Positions 19,952-30,479 of a DNA stretch of 64,000 nt are shown in pieces. The DNA is taken from NCBI GenBank assembly GCA_946811185.2, contig OX328113.1:6972401-7036400 (forward strand). The letters are read 5' to 3'. Below the pieces are notes generated by a model. That model made no database searches. It saw only the letters and a list, made by a program, of their open reading frames with translations, and was not told where the DNA came from. Source of the stretch: Hippopus hippopus (Eukaryota > Mollusca > Bivalvia > Cardiida > Cardiidae). Numbering within the stretch: position 1 is the first letter of the stretch; each line of letters begins with the position of its first letter. The position numbers and the translations under genes were made by a program.

Positions 19952-20448
19952 TTAATTTAACCCAGTGACCTTGGCTTCATAGAAATTGACCGCTGACGTA
20001 TTAAATGATATAACTAATGACGTCGACCATTCAATACTTGATTCACTTTTGGCACGGTGTATTTTTTATGAGTTTAGGGTGCAAATAAAGATTAATATTC
20101 ATCAATTTGTCCAGGCTTGTTCTGGAGTTTTCTTTTTCAAATTATTTAAGCAAAAGAAATGAATCTTTCAGCAGTTGACCGATTCAGCGATGGAACTCTA
20201 AAAATAGCAAAAAAAAAAGCGCTTGCATGGAATCTAAAATTAGATAATACACAACAACTTGGAAAAACCGAATGTAGTCCCATTGCGTTCATCGAAAAAT
20301 GGTATGACGGGTTTTTCGTCACTTGACTTGATTTCGACCAATTAAAAAACGATTTTACATAATGAGTGCAATTATTGCAGTTTGAAAGTTGTTTTCACAG
20401 TAAAAATCTCAACGTATCGGAGAGTGTAGATACAAGATCAGGAGCCGT

Positions 20449-20560
20449 GTTGACGAACCATTCTAAACCGCATTCTTTGTCTAAATTTAGATTTGGGAAG
20501 TAACGCAATTTCTGATTGGCTAAACCTTTTTGGTTGGATACCTTCCATTTTATAACTTGG
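20449..20560. mobile_element. M6 fragment joined to M1 fragment
   Basis: An M1 start (GTGTAGATACAAGATCAG, 20424-20441) runs into GACGAACCATTCTAAACC and GCAATTTCTGATTGGCTAAA, typical of M6. Confidence 0.5.
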
Positions 20561-20861
20561 TTATCTTACCCTTTATAAAACTCTAAGATACAAATACAAA
20601 AAAACTAGTCAACTACTGTATATTCAAAGGTTATTCAGTAACCGGCATTCATTCATGTGACATACTTGGACACGTACGTGCTTATTTGACATTTAGAATG
20701 ACATGTAGGCCCAACGCGGTCGGTTGTTTCAAAATTTTCTTGTATTTCACTAATACTGTGTTTGTATATAGATGTAACATATGTCACCATAATAAACTGT
20801 TCGTTCCTTCGTTCGAATTTGAGCCCGGTTGAAGTTGTCGTCAGCAATTGCTTTCAGTACG

Positions 20862-21177
20862 GGTGGCCGAGTCCGGTAGCGCAGTCGGTATCGTATAAAA
20901 CTGGAGATCAGGACGGGGTTGTTGGTCCGAATTCCCCCGTCTCGGCCAATTTCTTTCCGAGGATTGATGATGGTCATTGCGACAGGGCTCATTCCTATCT
21001 CACCACTTATCTTTTTTTTTTTCTACGTGGTTATGAGGGGAAGCAGCCAGTGGCTTCTGAAGATTATCGTACAAAGTAATAGAAAAAGAAATTCCATCAA
21101 CGAATGGAAATGTGCATTGGCCTCCGCGATATACTATTAATTGAAATATGATGAAAACGGCGTTAAACACCAATTGT
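20862..21177 (+). mobile_element. SINE-A, full length
   Basis: GGTAGCGCAGTCGGTATCGT head, degraded box B, TTTCCGAGGATTGATGATGG, a T-run at 21011, and GGCGTTAAACACC. It is inserted in the SCP copy B intron about 65 bases past the exon donor. Confidence 0.85.
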
Positions 21178-21243
21178 ACAAACATCAACATGGATGGGTC
21201 TAACATTTTGTCCTCTGATAGAGAGTTAAACAAGGGTACGTAC

Positions 21244-21344
21244 GCAAACAAATTAGCGTCCTCCAAGGTTATAACTCCATCCTTGTTTATATCGTTGGCG
21301 TCAAAAATAGCCCTCCACTTCTTCCGTAAAAAATCTCCAGCCAT
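21244..21344 (-). CDS. Sarcoplasmic calcium-binding protein copy B, coding exon 1
   Basis: Begins MAGDFLRKKWRAIFDAND at ATG 21344-21342 and contains EF-hand loop I, DINKDGVITLED: D1, N3, D5, G6, I8, Asp at 12. The donor is TTTGC|GTACGTA, identical to copy A. The frame stays open past the donor into the intron, but that extension has no counterpart in copy A and runs into a SINE-A at 20862-21177, so it is not coding. The 3.1 kb intron also holds an R1 repeat and a piggyBac-type MITE, none shared with copy A's intron. Confidence 0.85.
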
Positions 21345-21347
21345 TTT

Positions 21348-21387
21348 CTATAAATAGATACGTCACTCATTTTAAAACTATTTTTAA
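21348..21387 (-). promoter_or_regulatory. MEF2-like sites upstream of the SCP copy B start codon
   Basis: CTATAAATAG at 21348-21357 is a full MEF2 consensus match, identical in copy A; CTATTTTTAA at 21378-21387 misses the last base. Conservation may reflect shared ancestry only. Confidence 0.3.
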
Positions 21388-21519
21388 AAATACCGAAATC
21401 TACTACGGTACAAATGACTCCCTTTAAACGCACATTAGCGGCCGAACGTAAACAAATAGAGACTCAAAACGCAAGGATGTTTAATTTATACCATTTCAAA
21501 GTATTTTCAGTGTGGAACA

Positions 21520-21880
21520 GTACTTTATCAGATAATCTCCCTATTCAGTGTAATATACCTATCACGAATTTTCTTATCTAGTACATGATAACACAATTGT
21601 GTGACATCACTGTTTGACGTCATTTGTACGTATTTCAAAGAAGTGAATGGGTTTTCCGAACATTACCGAGCGTGCATCTATAGATGGTTTTGCATCTTCT
21701 GATCTATGATTTGTGAAACATTGTTAGACTATATGATTTAAAAAGAATCTGGCATTTGTTGGCGTTTTAGATAAAATATTATTAAACCCGTCAAGAAAAA
21801 ACGTTTTTAAGCTCGCCAAAGGCTTACTTAATAACATTTTCCCTAGACTCGTTTATTCTTTTTTTTAATCTCAAACTCCA
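21520..21880 (-). repeat. R2 dispersed repeat carrying paired CRE-like sites
   Basis: On the minus strand it has AATGTTATTAAGTAAGCCTT, GCCAACAAATGCCAG, then TGACGTCA (21615-21622) and a decayed TGACATCA (21602-21609), and TATTACACTGAATAGGGAGA. Related to R2 copies near 27195, 51235 and 56800. Confidence 0.65.
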
Positions 21881-21995
21881 ACTCATGTCAGATCCTGTAT
21901 GTCTGTGGAAGTTCCAGTCGCTGGCAGAAAAATGAAACAAGAATGAAAAATAAAGCTAGAATCGAAGTTGCCAACTTCTAGTTTCAATATCATAT

Positions 21996-22056
21996 TTTTT
22001 GCTGACATCATCATCATCATCATCATAATCATCATCATCATCAACCTTCATCAGCC
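21996..22056. repeat. (ATC)n microsatellite
   Basis: Run of ATC/ATCATA units inside the 5' UTR intron of SCP copy B. Confidence 0.9.
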
Positions 22057-22155
22057 ATCGTCATCATCCACAATCATAGTAGACTCTACATTCATGTATA
22101 TAATATAACCTCCAGCAAGTTGTTAAATGAACATGTACAAATGAATAATTCCTAC

Positions 22156-22186
22156 CTCTTCTTTTTGTGATTTTCCCTTTGACTGA
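22156..22186 (-). other. Putative non-coding first exon of SCP copy B
   Basis: Alignable with 12299-12330: it ends at donor GTAGGAATT (GT at 22155-22154) and contains TCAGTC at 22181-22186. The intron to 21347 is about 0.8 kb and includes a short (ATC)n tract. Transcript data would be needed to fix its 5' end. Confidence 0.5.
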
Positions 22187-22320
22187 TAAGCCACCTCTCT
22201 TTATACCCGCACAATTAGTATATGAAGATCACAGAACTAGATCCAAATAAGGATAATATCTGATATAATTCAATCATGATATGATGCCACGTGTACATAC
22301 ACGTAAGTCCGAGGCAAACG
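22187..22320 (-). promoter_or_regulatory. Putative promoter of SCP copy B with TATA box
   Basis: TATAAA at 22200-22205 on the minus strand lies about 20 bases upstream of an initiator-like TCAGTC, shorter than the usual 25-30, so transcription may start a little further in. An E-box CACGTG lies near 22291. The block aligns with the region upstream of copy A. Confidence 0.45.
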
Positions 22321-22791
22321 ACAGCCTTTTGTAGGCAGTGTAAATCGGGATTAGACTTCAAGGAACTCGGGGGGTCTGAATGTTTTTCTCACCAATAAAT
22401 ATGTCTATTTTCATAGTCACTGAAACATTTTGTGTGGTCCGATGGGAATATAGCCACGACCCGAACGCACCATTTGGCGTTGCAAAATAAAGCTTTGGGG
22501 AAAAAATCTCAGTATAGTTGTGATATAAATGGAATGTTGAAACAGTCATTCTGCGAGACAAAAGGTCAAATCCAATGAAAACCTCTTTACACATGCCACG
22601 AGACCTGATACGAAATAACAGAAATGCAGCTTCTTTTCGTTTTATAATTTCCCATTAAAACTGTACAAAAATCACAAAATGAATTTAATTACAACCAAGA
22701 ATCAGCGAGCCGCACATTTTCGGAATTCGACGGAAAGAGCCGAACATGAATACATTGAAGTCGCCCATGAACACGATGCAAACGTTTTCAA

Positions 22792-23003
22792 GGTCTGTAT
22801 TCATCAAACATTCTTTAGAACATTATTAATCTCATTCTTCAAGATCTTCTAAATTTGGACGAAACACAACTTCTGATTGGCGAAGACAAAATTAATGGTT
22901 TAGCCAATCAGAAGTTGAGTTACTTTCAACCTTAGAAAGTTCTTCAAAAAAAAGACTATCTTTGAACGTTCTTGAGAATGCTTGGTGAATACCGGCCCAG
23001 GTC
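22792..23003. mobile_element. M6 MITE, full length
   Basis: Inverted ends: GGTCTGTATTCATCAAACAT at left and GCTTGGTGAATACCGGCCC at right. An inner palindrome pairs CAACTTCTGATTGGC with GCCAATCAGAAGTTG. Confidence 0.75.
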
Positions 23004-23315
23004 TGTTGTATTATGTGTATTAGATAACGTCCCTTCTTTCAAGTCAGATCGTTTATAGATTTATAACAAAAGTTGGAACATAATTTTGTATATGAATACT
23101 TCGTAACGTAATAATCATATAGACAAAAAGATTAATTCATACCTATTTCACCTCGTTAAATCAAAACGGTTTAACCCCTCCCGGCAACGCAATATCGTCC
23201 TCAAACTATACCGATTAGCTGTAATTTTCTTTCATGTTGGACTACACTTATCAAATGCAAGCCTTTTCGGGGTTTTATTTATTTATTATCTTTTTGCAAC
23301 AGTTTGTAAAAGATT

Positions 23316-23550
23316 AATTCGCTGGTTCGATCCCCGGATCGGCCAATTTCTTTCCGAGGAATGATGATAATCATTGCGATAGGATTCATTCCTTTCTCAC
23401 CGCTGACCATTGTTTTGACTTGGAAAGAATATTGTGTGGAGTACTGGTAAAATAAACTCCAGGAAGTATGGATAGGTGCACTGTCCGCCGTGATATAACT
23501 GAAATAATGTTGAAGACGGCCTTAAACACCATACAATCAATCAATTAATC
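23316..23550 (+). mobile_element. SINE-A, 5'-truncated
   Basis: Begins at box B (GCTGGTTCGATCCCCGGATC), with a deletion around 23419; ends with CTTAAACACCATACAATCAA. Confidence 0.85.
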
Positions 23551-23806
23551 AAGGTATTGTAAAGTATGGATGACTGACAATCCAGGTACAAGATCGGGAT
23601 TGTTTTATTCCACGATTACAGGTGCAAACTCAGAAGAAATTGCACGTCAAGAGCATTCTTTCCATAATGTTTTCATGAAAGTTTACCGAAGGACGAGGCC
23701 TTAAAAGAGGACTATGTGAAGAAAAGAAAAAAATGCCATTTACCCAGAGAATATAATTAAAAGAGTACGTAACTCTTCAGAGTAAGGACAAGTACTGCCT
23801 ATAAAC

Positions 23807-24418
23807 ATAAGAGAAATGGTAATATAATATTGATAATGTTAAGTGTTTGACCCTTCACCACACAATCCCGAGTTTTAACGACCTGGGCAAGAAGGCTTTT
23901 GAAAACATTGTGGGAAAAGGAGAAAATGCGGGTAGCCAGCATTTTCTCCTTTTCCCACAATGTTTTCGAGAAATAAGAGATCATAAGAGAAATGATAATA
24001 TAATATTGATAACGATGAGTGTTTGATCCTTTACCACACAATCCCGAGTTTTAACAACCTGAGGGAAAATTTTTTTTAAAAACATTGTGGGAAATGGAGA
24101 CAATGCTGGTGACCAGCATTTTCTCCTTTTCCCACAATGTTTTCGAGAGATAAGAGATCATAAGAGAAATGATAATATGATAATAATAATGAGTGTTTAA
24201 CTTTTTACCACAAAATCCCGAGTTTTGAGGGAGAAAGTTTTTGAAAACATTGTGGGACATGGAGAAAATGCTGGTAACCAGCATTTTCTCCATTTCCCAC
24301 ATTGTTTTCGATCATTCAAAGTAAATATTATCAAGTGAGCCAACCCACTTTTCATTTGTCGTCTGCAAACGAATTCAAATTGGACCAGTCTAAAATTTTG
24401 TCGTAAGATAAAGGGTTA
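23807..24418 (+). repeat. Tandem triplication of an M2 MITE (period about 176 bp)
   Basis: ATAAGAGAAATG begins units at 23807, 23983 and 24160. Each has CACAATCCCGAGTTTT or a close variant, GAAAACATTGTGGGA and the palindrome AAATGCTGGTAACCAGCATT or a variant. Only the third continues into the M2 right end TTTTGTCGTAAGATAAAGGG. Confidence 0.9.
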
Positions 24419-24499
24419 ACTCTTTTACCAAACGATGAATATTTAGACCTGTAGGTATACAGACGACTTAAATCCGGGTCAAGTGATGGAATCTGACTT

Positions 24500-24635
24500 T
24501 GATGGGATATCAGCATTGCAGGAAAAGTAGAAAATACTTACATTACCGACATTTTCCCCTTTTCCCGCATTGTTTATAAAAGGCTTTTTTCTCAGGGTCG
24601 TTATAACTCGGTATTGTGTGGTTAAGACTTGAGAC
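24500..24635 (-). mobile_element. M2 MITE, left part decayed
   Basis: AGGAAAAGTAGAAAATACTT and the opposite arm ACATTTTCCCCTTTTCCCGC, then TTTTCTCAGGGTCGTTATAA. Confidence 0.65.
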
Positions 24636-24670
24636 CTGAACTCTGTGTATATAGTTGGTGTGACGGTCCT

Positions 24671-24755
24671 TTGCGAACAAGGTAGATCGAAGATCAGACC
24701 GCTCAAAACGTGCAGTCTGATCTTGGAACTATACCGTCCGCTTGTTTAGTCATGC
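24671..24755 (+). mobile_element. M1-like palindrome variant
   Basis: GTAGATCGAAGATCAGACCG...CAGTCTGATCTTGGAACTAT, ending TACCGTCCGCTTGTTTAGTC as in the 5080 subfamily. Confidence 0.7.
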
Positions 24756-24944
24756 TTGGAAAATAAAACTTGTTCTTGGTTTCTGTGAATTGCTTTTTTC
24801 TCAGCCATTTAAACAGGTCGAGTTTAAAACTTTGGCACTGAAACACACTTAAACTGCCAAACAAAAATAATGAAGATTTCCAGCCAATAGTATACCGAAA
24901 CATAACTAGTACTAAGTGCTTGTTGCTGAAAAAAGAAAAACTCA

Positions 24945-25052
24945 CCGTATCGGACAGTGTAGATCCAAGATTAGACTGCACATTCTGTGCAGTCTGATCT
25001 TGATCTACACTTTCTGCAAAAGAGCACTGGGTCGCGCTTATAAGCCTAAGAG
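24945..25052 (-). mobile_element. M1 MITE, palindromic end
   Basis: TCGGACAGTGTAGATCCAAG, palindrome GATTAGACTGCACATTCTGT, then GCGCTTATAAGCCTAAGAG and TTAA. The other end is not recognisable. Confidence 0.75.
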
Positions 25053-25159
25053 TTAAGGAATAACTCTAAAATAGATCACAACATTTTGACAGGAACAAAC
25101 TGAAAGCAGCAGAAGACGAAAAATTTAGCGTATCTCAAATGATACAGTTTATCTTGTAA

Positions 25160-25245
25160 TGGGTCGAGAGGGAAAAAAATGCTGTTTATCGGCTTTTTCT
25201 CTTTTACCAACATTTTCAAAAAAACATCTTTCTCATGACCTATCT
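25160..25245. mobile_element. M2 fragment
   Basis: GAGAGGGAAAAAAATGCTG and TTTTTCTCTTTTACCAACAT arms, decayed. Confidence 0.5.
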
Positions 25246-25519
25246 GTAAAGGACAAGGAACTGTCTGGTAAACGGGAAAGGGTTATGAAGGGTCAAAAGA
25301 TGAATAAGATAATAAGTGCCATCCTTAGCAAGGGCATTTGCTTGAGTATTTTACAAAAATAAAACCACTCAATTCACTCAATTACGTATGGTATAAATAG
25401 GACATAGATATATCATAAAACTTGAAATGAACTAATAGTGAATTAGTATCATGAAAGCATTCCACAAAATTTGTTTATTTGTCTTTATTCGTCTTTTAAA
25501 GCCTTCTTCATGCGGGTCA

Positions 25520-25605
25520 TGTTTGTTTGTTTGTTTTTGTGTTCGTGTGCTTGTTTGTTTGTTTGTTTGTTTCTTTCTTTCTTTGTTTCTTTCTTTTTCT
25601 TGTAT
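25520..25605 (+). repeat. (TTTG)n / (TTTC)n low-complexity tract
   Basis: Runs of TTTG then TTTC units. Confidence 0.8.
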
Positions 25606-25637
25606 GTTTTTGTTCGTATGTTTTTTGTCTGTATATT

Positions 25638-25935
25638 TCAACGCCTTTTTTTAAACATAATGTCAGTCATACTGCAGCTACCAGTGCACCTATCTATGCT
25701 TCCCTAGAATTTCTGTTACCATTACTCCGTACAGTATTCTTTGATCCCAAGTCACAGGTTGCTTTAAATAAAGCCGTCATCAAAACAGTGATCAGCGGTG
25801 AGAAAGGAATGAATCCTGTCGCTATGATTGCCATCAAATCTCGGAAAGAATTTAGCCGAGCTGGGGAAGGGCGGATGAACAAGTGACCTCTTGGCTTGAA
25901 GCCCTTCACTTTACCGACTAAGCGTTCGGGCTCGG
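25638..25935 (-). mobile_element. SINE-A, reverse orientation
   Basis: Reverse complement of the family: AACGCC near the left end, CAGTGCACCTATCTATGCTT, GTGAGAAAGGAATGAATCCT, and a degraded tRNA head ending CGTTCGGGCTCGG. The normal box B position is disrupted. Confidence 0.8.
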
Positions 25936-25986
25936 ATTAGGATCATGTAAAACATGAATTCTAATTAGTTAAAGGTGAATTAAGAG

Positions 25987-26214
25987 GTTCTTTACCATTT
26001 ACCACACAATCCCGTGTTTTAACGACACTGAGGAAGACGGCATTCGAAAACATTGTGGGAAAAGGAGAAAATGCTGGTAACCAGCATTTTCTCCTTTTTC
26101 CACGATGTTTTCTTCCCCTTTTAAAGACATATTTCATCATCTGAACCAAATTTACTGGTTCATCCTTTCAATTTCGACAAATCTAATTCTTTTATGTTTG
26201 GTAAAGAGTTAAAG
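25987..26214 (+). mobile_element. M2 MITE, full length
   Basis: CTTTACCATTTACCACACAA at left and ATGTTTGGTAAAGAGTTAA at right form loose inverted ends. The core GGAGAAAATGCTGGTAACCA pairs with its complement over about 28 bases. Confidence 0.85.
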
Positions 26215-26419
26215 TCTAATTCTGTTAACACAAGTAGAATTCTTGCCAGCATTTATTTAAACTGTTTTCATTTAAATTGTTTTCCTGCCAAATTACTTAA
26301 CCAAAGGAATTAACTTCAGATTGACTTTAGATGTTCAACAACAATCACTCTTTCGCTGACAACTAAAACAAAAATCCGAATTTGTTTCAGGTCTAAGAGT
26401 AAAATTCCATTTCATTTGA

Positions 26420-27195
26420 AGAAATATAAGATCTGACTTAAGATGCTATTTGAGATATGCAGGATCAGACCTAGGTTAGCGTTCGATATATATGGGATTC
26501 GACATAAGCTGGTATCTGAAGTATATAAGATCTGATGTAAGTTGGTGTAGGATCTTTCTGACACAAGTCCGTTATTTTAATATAATTATAGGGTCTGATA
26601 TAAATTGGTGTTTGAGATATATAGGATCTTTCTGACACAAGTCCGTTATTTAAATATATGGGATCTGATATAAGTTGGTGTAGGATGTTTCTAACACATG
26701 TCCGTTATTTTAAAATAAAGAAATCTAAAATAAATCGGTGTTTGAGATATGTAGGATCTGATATAAGCTGGTATTTGAGATATAGAGAATCTGATGTGAG
26801 TTGGTGTTTGAGATATATAGGATCTTTCTGACACAAGTTCGTTACTTGAATATATAGGATCTGATATAAGTTTGTGTTTGAGATATATACATATAAGATC
26901 TCATATAAGTTGATATTTGAGATATATAGGATCTAAAACAAGATTTTGTTTGAGATGTATAGAATCTCCCTGACACAAGTCCGTTTTCGAGATATATAAG
27001 GTCTGATATAAGTTGGTGTTTGACATATATAGAATCTGACAAACGTCCGTTTTTGAGATATAAAATATATATTTGACATAAGTCCGTTTTTGAGATTTAT
27101 TGAATATATAGATACACAAGTCCGTTTTTTGAGATATATAAGGTCTGATATAAGTTGGTGTATGAGATATATAGAATCTGACAAAAATTGGCATT
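26420..27195. repeat. Degenerate tandem array of about 40-bp units
   Basis: Roughly 15-18 diverged units of the type GATATATAGGATCTGATATA followed by AGTTGGTGTTTGA, with a longer variant containing TTCTGACACAAGTCCGTT. It leads directly into an R2 repeat. A single related unit precedes the R2 copy near 51240. Confidence 0.85.
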
Positions 27196-28040
27196 TAGAA
27201 TAAAAAACTCTATTATTCAACGAGCCTAAAAATGTTATTAAGTAAGCTTCTGGCGAGTAGGTAAGACTACTGTGGGCAAGTTAAATGAAACTTCTTATTT
27301 CATGCTTTCCGGTAGGTTATCGAGAAATAACGGTGAATATTGTTCGATATTTCATGGTTACGACCAGTGAAAAATACTGATTTTTATACTCTAACTCTTC
27401 AGTTGAAGGCGGAAACAGTTGTTCACGCGCACGAGTTACCTAGGTAAAACGCGCGTGCCTCTCAACCAGATGGAAATATGGCGTAATTTACCTCTTATCT
27501 CTCGCGCTTGACGTAATATTGTATTGTGTTTCTATGCAGAAGGGCTACGCCACGGGGAATAACCGAAAATAACTGTACTGGATTTTGATGTAAGTTCCTC
27601 CAAAAGGGTTAAAAGCATGAAATAAACAGAATATTTCTTTTTATCGGTGAAAGATCGAAATTTATTTCATCTCGTGAACATCATCTGTAATATATTTACT
27701 CGTGGCTGCACCACTCGTGAAAATATTACCGATGATGTTCACGAGATGAAATAAATTTCGATCTTTCACCGTAAAAAACAAATTTCCTCTATTTATTTCC
27801 AATGCCATCGAGTTCCAAAAACATTTTTTTATCACTTAAAGGTACCTCGCCATTCATAGGTCAGAACATGTAAAAGCATGCATCTACATGTGTTAATTTC
27901 TATAAAGTAACCCTGGATTTACTTCTCTGAAAGAAATATGAAATGACGTCACGTATGACGTCACTAAGTGGTTGTCTCAAACGTGTGTAAGAGAAGTATA
28001 GTCGTAATGGATATATTACACTGAAAACAGGGGATGTACA
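27195..28040 (+). repeat. R2 dispersed repeat split by an M5 insertion
   Basis: The left part (27195-27293: ATTCAACGAGCCTAAAAATG, TTATTAAGTAAGCTTCTGGC) and right part (27803-28040) match the ends of intact R2 copies. The right part carries TGACGTCA at 27944-27951 and 27956-27963, then ATATTACACTGAAAACAGGG. Confidence 0.65.
27294..27802 (+). mobile_element. M5 MITE, full length
   Basis: Starts CTTATTTCATGCTTTCCGGT, contains CGACCAGTGAAAAATACTGA, GTTACCTAGGTAAA and GACGTAATATTGTA, and ends in the palindrome around GTGGCTGCACCACTCGTG. It sits inside R2. Confidence 0.8.
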
Positions 28041-28225
28041 TGTATGTGATGAAGAAAAAATTTTTAGAGAGCCTTGAAAAAAAGTTTTTTACATTTTTCT
28101 GGACGAGTTACAGTAAATAAAGATTCAATATATGGATCGCTGACCAAGCTGTTGCCGATTACAACTGATATTGTTTATTCTTAGCCGCATGTAGAAAATA
28201 GGTTTGTTTATAAATCCTTATATTT

Positions 28226-28466
28226 GAGCCATGCTCTCTGAAAAAGAGGTTTAATACATCTCCGTGATGTATTATAACATGCAAGTCATCACATGATCAT
28301 GCATCCTTAAAATCCATTTGGTCAAAAATCGACTTTTTCATGAGGTAGAATGGTCAATAGGACATACAGAAAAATATACCAAAAGCAGAACGTTTCAACC
28401 TATGTCAGCCTGCGCGGACTGTGCAGGCTAACCTTGGTCGATACCTTTTTCATAGAGCTTAGTTCA
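28226..28466 (+). mobile_element. M3 MITE
   Basis: GAGCCATGCTCTCTGAAAAA, CTCCGTGATGTATTATAACA, core GCCTGCGCGGACTGTGCAGG, and a shortened right end. Confidence 0.8.
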
Positions 28467-28721
28467 TTGCTGTTTTAGGTCCTTTGCGTCCGAGCGTAAA
28501 CAGTTTATCAATAGAGTTATCTGTTTTGTTGCTGGAGCGACTAAATCTTTCATTTTTTCCCGGTAAACAGGCTGGTTGGATTTGATCCAGAAATGTAAAA
28601 GGTTGTTAAACAATATTTAAAGCATTCTGTTCCGTCTCATGACGCGGCTTCCGGTTGGCGTCGCTACTTTGCATTATTCATTTCTTATATTGAACCACAA
28701 AACAGTTTCAATATTCATATT

Positions 28722-29162
28722 TTATTTCATGCTTTCAGGTTATTTATCGAGAAATGACGGTGGAATATTTTTCGATATTTCACGGTTACGACCAGTGAAA
28801 AATACTGATTTTGTTTTCTAACTCTTCAACTGAAGGCGGAAACAGTAGTTCCCGCGCATTAGTTGCCTAGGTAAAATGCGCGTGCCGCTCAACCAGATGG
28901 AAATATGACGTAATTTACCCTACATTTCTCGCGCTTTACGTAATATTGTGATGAGTTGTTATGTGGAGCGGGTACGCTACGGGGAATAACCAAAAAGAAT
29001 TGTACTGGATTTTGATGTAAGTTCCACCCAAAAATGGGATAGAAGCATGAAATAAATAGAATATTTGTTTTGGCAGCGCCACTCGTGAAAATATTACCGA
29101 TGATGTTCACTTGATGAAGTAAATTTCGATCTTTCACCGAAAAAGACAAAGATCCTCTTTTT
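28722..29162 (+). mobile_element. M5 MITE, palindrome partly deleted
   Basis: Full left part from TTTTATTTCATGCTTTCAGG. The terminal palindrome has lost its first arm (it resumes GGCAGCGCCACTCGTGAAAA). Confidence 0.8.
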
Positions 29163-29228
29163 AGTACCTCTTACGCCGTCTGTCTTTTTTAAACGTATTT
29201 TTGGTTACAGTTGACATGATTTTATTTC

Positions 29229-29531
29229 GCCATCCTGCATGGCTCAGGTGGTAGGACTCGTATACATCAAGTCTCGGGTCCTTTGAGGGTGTGGGTTCGA
29301 GCCTCACGGCTGACCATCTAAAATTACTAATTGTCTTTCGGATGAGACGTTAAACCCAGGTCCCGTGTGACGGTGCTATACACCGAGCACGTTGAAGAAC
29401 CAGGCGTAACTTAGGATAGGTTTCGTCCTGTATCTTGCACTAACCCCCGTAACATTACTAACAGTCTTCAGGCGGGGTCGCCCATATGGGCAACCGCTGG
29501 CGACGATAAATAAACGCGAATTCAGTCAATC
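29229..29531 (+). mobile_element. SINE-C
   Basis: tRNA-like head with A-box region TGGCTCAGGTGGTAGGACTC and box B GGGTTCGAGCCTC, then GGATGAGACGTTAAACCCAG, which resembles the conserved central domain of the animal MetaSINE group (from memory). Ends with CAACCGCTGGCGACGATAAA. Confidence 0.8.
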
Positions 29532-29837
29532 ATGAAGATTAAAATTTCTAAAATTATTATGTATGTAGAGCGTTAAAATGTCTTTACAATCGAAAGGTTT
29601 ATTTTTGACACATTTGATCATGTGACGTCACGTGACGTTTGCGAAATTCAGGGGCGAACGTAGCCTATTATGGAAAAAAAAACCTGTGAAAAATGATGTC
29701 TCCTTATACTAAGTCTTGTGTTTCTACTTAAGTTATGAGGTGACAGCTAGTAATGCATCATTTATCTAAATTTGGTGAAATTATGAGAATAACTGTCTCC
29801 CAATACCCCTGTACCGCAGAACAAAAAGGTACGCTTA

Positions 29838-30010
29838 TCCAAAATTTAAGGCATTTGCTGACAAAAGATTAGATGTGACTAAATGATGGGATTTGTCCTT
29901 GAAAGGGTTGAAATCATTGGGGGAAAGGGAGAAAATGCTGGTTAGTTGCATTTTCTTCTTTTCTATAGATGTTTTCAAAAGCCCACGTTTTCCAGGGTCG
30001 TTTAAAGTGT
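29838..30010 (-). mobile_element. M2 MITE
   Basis: GGAGAAAATGCTGGTTAGTT with opposite arm GCATTTTCTTCTTTTC, then AAAAGCCCACGTTTTCCAGG. Confidence 0.7.
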
Positions 30011-30102
30011 TATTCTTTTGCATGGATGAAACATAAGTCAGACAACCAAACCGATTGAGCAGTTTACCTATTATTGGATAGGAATAGAGCATTTTTTATC
30101 TA

Positions 30103-30310
30103 ACCCTTAGCCTGCTAAGCGCGACGCAAGGACCTTTTTGCGGACAGTGTAGATCAAGATCAGACTGTACAGAACGTGCAGTCTGATCTGCGATCTACAC
30201 TTTCCGATAAGGAGATATTTTTTCCCGAAAAATACCTTTGCAATGGCAACATTTAGGTTTTTACTATCGGCTTGAAAAAATTTTATTTAACTTATTTAGT
30301 ATGTTTTGGG
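30103..30310 (+). mobile_element. M1 MITE, nearly full length
   Basis: ACCCTTAGCCTGCTAAGCGC at left, palindrome with GATCAGACTGTACAGAACGT, then GGTTTTTACTATCGGCTTGA, and GGGTTAA at right. Confidence 0.85.
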
Positions 30311-30479
30311 TTAATATCAAAATCACTCTTCCTATTATTGTGTCTTTGCATGCGAAAGTTGCATGTGTCTGCAGAATTATTATAAAAACGCCGCCTGACT
30401 GAAATTGGTGTAATCTTAAGCTTTCCCCCCCCCCCTCCAAATTGTCTTTTACCTTTCACAATTATTTTCGCCTTTGCGA

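Noticed and set aside
25432..25886. Phe/Cys- or Lys-rich frames
   Set aside because: Produced by the TTTG/TTTC tract and by a SINE-A copy in reverse.
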